NCBI GenBank assembly: GCA_003529325.1
Contig: DPVW01000385.1
Coordinates: 5,374-20,435, forward strand
Direction: 5' to 3'
From: Candidatus Latescibacterota bacterium
Lineage (GTDB): Bacteria > Latescibacterota > UBA2968 > UBA8231
Length of the DNA: 15,062 nucleotides
A program made the translations under genes and the position numbers. The first letter of the stretch is position 1. Every line of letters starts with the position of its first letter. Positions 13,724 through 15,062 of this stretch are shown here, piece after piece. The notes below the pieces were generated by a model. The model worked only from the letters and a program-made list of their open reading frames with translations. It was not told the DNA's origin and did no database searches.

Positions 13724-15062
13724 GTGACCACCGACGAAACCCACCGTGAGTCGATCACGACCACGGAGGCAGCATACTGCATCCACGTCGGTGGCACCGT
13801 CGACGGCGAGTCTGTGCGCGACCCCGTGGGGTATGGCAACTACGGTCAGTGTTGGGAGAATAATCTGTGGACCCGTCTTGAGAACGTGGGCGAGGAATTG
13901 GTCGTCAACCCTTGGATTGAAGTTGGCCACAGCCACTGGCAGTCGTTGGAGCAGATCCTTGAAAGCATCCTTGCCCCCGACATGAGCGACGCCGACAAGG
14001 CCCGTGCCATCTGGGAGTTCGCCCGCAGGCACCGCTACCACAGCACGACGGCGGACGACGAGGTCAAGGACACGGTGAAGATGCTCAACGTCTATGGTTA
14101 TACGTTGTGTTGGGACGAGGCCTTCACCCTGTCCAATCTGTGGCAGGCGGCGGGGTTGAAGATCCGTCGCGGCTTGCCTCATGGTCACTGTACGACAGAG
14201 GTCTTCTACGATGGCGCTTGGCATCTGCTCGACAGCGACGAACATCTGCTCGTTCTCGGCCGCGACAACAAAACCATCGTCGGCGAAACCGAGATCTCCC
14301 GCGACCACGACCTGATGAAGCGCTCCCATGCTTACGGTCTGCTCAGCCCCGAAAATCGCAGTCGCTCCGAAAGTGCCGCCTCGTTGTTCTGCTATGCCGG
14401 CGAGCGCTCCGGCACGAGAGCCAGGATCGGCGACCACCGCATGGACCTCACCCTGCGGCCGGGAGAATCCCTGACCTGGCGTTGGGACGAACGCGGGCGA
14501 TATCACGGGTACGGTGACGCGCCGCCCCGCTTCTGCAATGGTTCGCTCATGTGGTCGCCCCCACTCGACTCGACCTTCGAGCGCTGGACGGAATCATCGA
14601 CGTCAGCCCAGAGCAACGGCGCCGGGTTGAGTGCGGATGCGCTGAGCTGGCTCCTGCAGACACCCTACGTGATGGTAGGTGGCCAACTCGAAGCAGATCT
14701 CGGGCAATCTCCCGTACGGGTAGAATTGTCACGCCACGGCGAAGGCTGGGTGGAACTGGGGAATGGACTGGCTGGCGATGTGATTCTCGACCTCGACCCG
14801 TATTTCGCCCATGACTCCGCCCCCTGCTACTCGGTGCGCCTGCGTCTGACGGGAAGTGGCGTGACAGTGAACGACCTGCACATCGAATTGACCCTGCAGA
14901 TGGCGCCGCTGTCGCTGCCAGCACTCCGGTTGGGCGACAACCGTGTGATCTATGCAGATGGCTCCCCCGGTCGCCGCGTCGAAATCACCCACGCCTGGCG
15001 CGAACGAGAGGATCTACAGGCCCCGGCGGCGCCGATCCCGGAGGGTTTTGGCACCGCCTCTG
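13724..15062 (+). CDS. transglutaminase-like protein, cut by the right edge
   Basis: The frame is open from GTG 13724 to the end of the window (446 codons, no stop). Residues about 75-170 look like a transglutaminase-like cysteine-protease fold: an ILESILAPDMSDADKARAIW helix, then GYTLCWDEAFTLSNLWQAAG with Cys129, GHCTTEVFYDGAW with His155, and HLLDSD with Asp170. These make a plausible Cys-His-Asp triad. From about residue 312 (VMVGGQLEADLG, VRVELSRHGEGW, SVRLRLTGSG) the sequence looks beta-rich, like an Ig- or jelly-roll-type domain. There is no signal peptide at this start. The ribosome site AAAGAG at 13708 is moderate and 10 bases away. Such proteins may be peptidases or cross-linking enzymes; the substrate and final length are unknown. 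Confidence 0.75.
   Translation, partial: MTTDETHRESITTTEAAYCIHVGGTVDGESVRDPVGYGNYGQCWENNLWTRLENVGEELVVNPWIEVGHSHWQSLEQILESILAPDMSDADKARAIWEFARRHRYHSTTADDEVKDTVKMLNVYGYTLCWDEAFTLSNLWQAAGLKIRRGLPHGHCTTEVFYDGAWHLLDSDEHLLVLGRDNKTIVGETEISRDHDLMKRSHAYGLLSPENRSRSESAASLFCYAGERSGTRARIGDHRMDLTLRPGESLTWRWDERGRYHGYGDAPPRFCNGSLMWSPPLDSTFERWTESSTSAQSNGAGLSADALSWLLQTPYVMVGGQLEADLGQSPVRVELSRHGEGWVELGNGLAGDVILDLDPYFAHDSAPCYSVRLRLTGSGVTVNDLHIELTLQMAPLSLPALRLGDNRVIYADGSPGRRVEITHAWREREDLQAPAAPIPEGFGTAS

Noticed and set aside
1..15062. CRISPR arrays, tRNA genes and insertion sequences
   Set aside because: No regularly spaced repeats, cloverleaf-like segments or transposase motifs were noticed by eye; a tRNA or repeat scan was not run.

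Overview
This is a gene-dense window of high GC content from a bacterium. All 15 supported reading frames lie on the + strand, often with overlapping stop and start codons. A cleavable export signal, a fused periplasmic-type binding protein and permease, GGAG-type ribosome sites and sigma70-like promoters suggest a Gram-negative, probably aerobic, environmental organism. I cannot name a phylum from sequence alone. No tRNA, rRNA, IS element or CRISPR array was seen.

Layout. (1) 97-2644 is a decayed region. It holds an ankyrin-repeat gene split by an apparent one-base insertion in a GGGG tract, then a signal-peptide/ankyrin start that runs out of frame into a LamG-type (concanavalin-like) protein. 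(2) 2778-3980 carries a short DedA/VTT-type membrane protein followed by a bacterial SMUG1-type uracil-DNA glycosylase. A T8 tract after a weak hairpin may end this unit. (3) 4031-11428 is the core of the window. A good sigma70 promoter (TTGCAC-17-TATACT) precedes a tightly packed run: egtB (sulfoxide synthase), a Crp/Fnr regulator, an OpuC/EgtUV-type ABC ATPase, a substrate-binding protein fused to its permease, egtD (histidine trimethyltransferase), an M19 dipeptidase and a calcineurin-like phosphoesterase. (4) 11442-15062 is a second unit with its own promoter (TTGACC-18-TACAAT), overlapped by a perfect 5-N4-5 palindrome. It encodes a second Crp-type regulator, a CxxC redoxin, an alpha/beta hydrolase and a transglutaminase-like protein cut by the right edge.

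How it works together. EgtD makes hercynine (histidine betaine) from histidine. EgtB joins hercynine to a sulfur donor with oxygen. The ABC transporter belongs to the betaine/ergothioneine-uptake type and sits between these two genes, so the locus probably combines synthesis and uptake of ergothioneine or hercynine under its own regulator. The EgtB has the tandem-tyrosine active-site pattern of the cysteine-using class, which would explain why no egtA or egtC is seen here. No egtE-type lyase is present in the window. Notable oddities are an egtD that apparently starts at AUC, a binding-protein/permease fusion with the binding domain first, and several frame disruptions in the left third.
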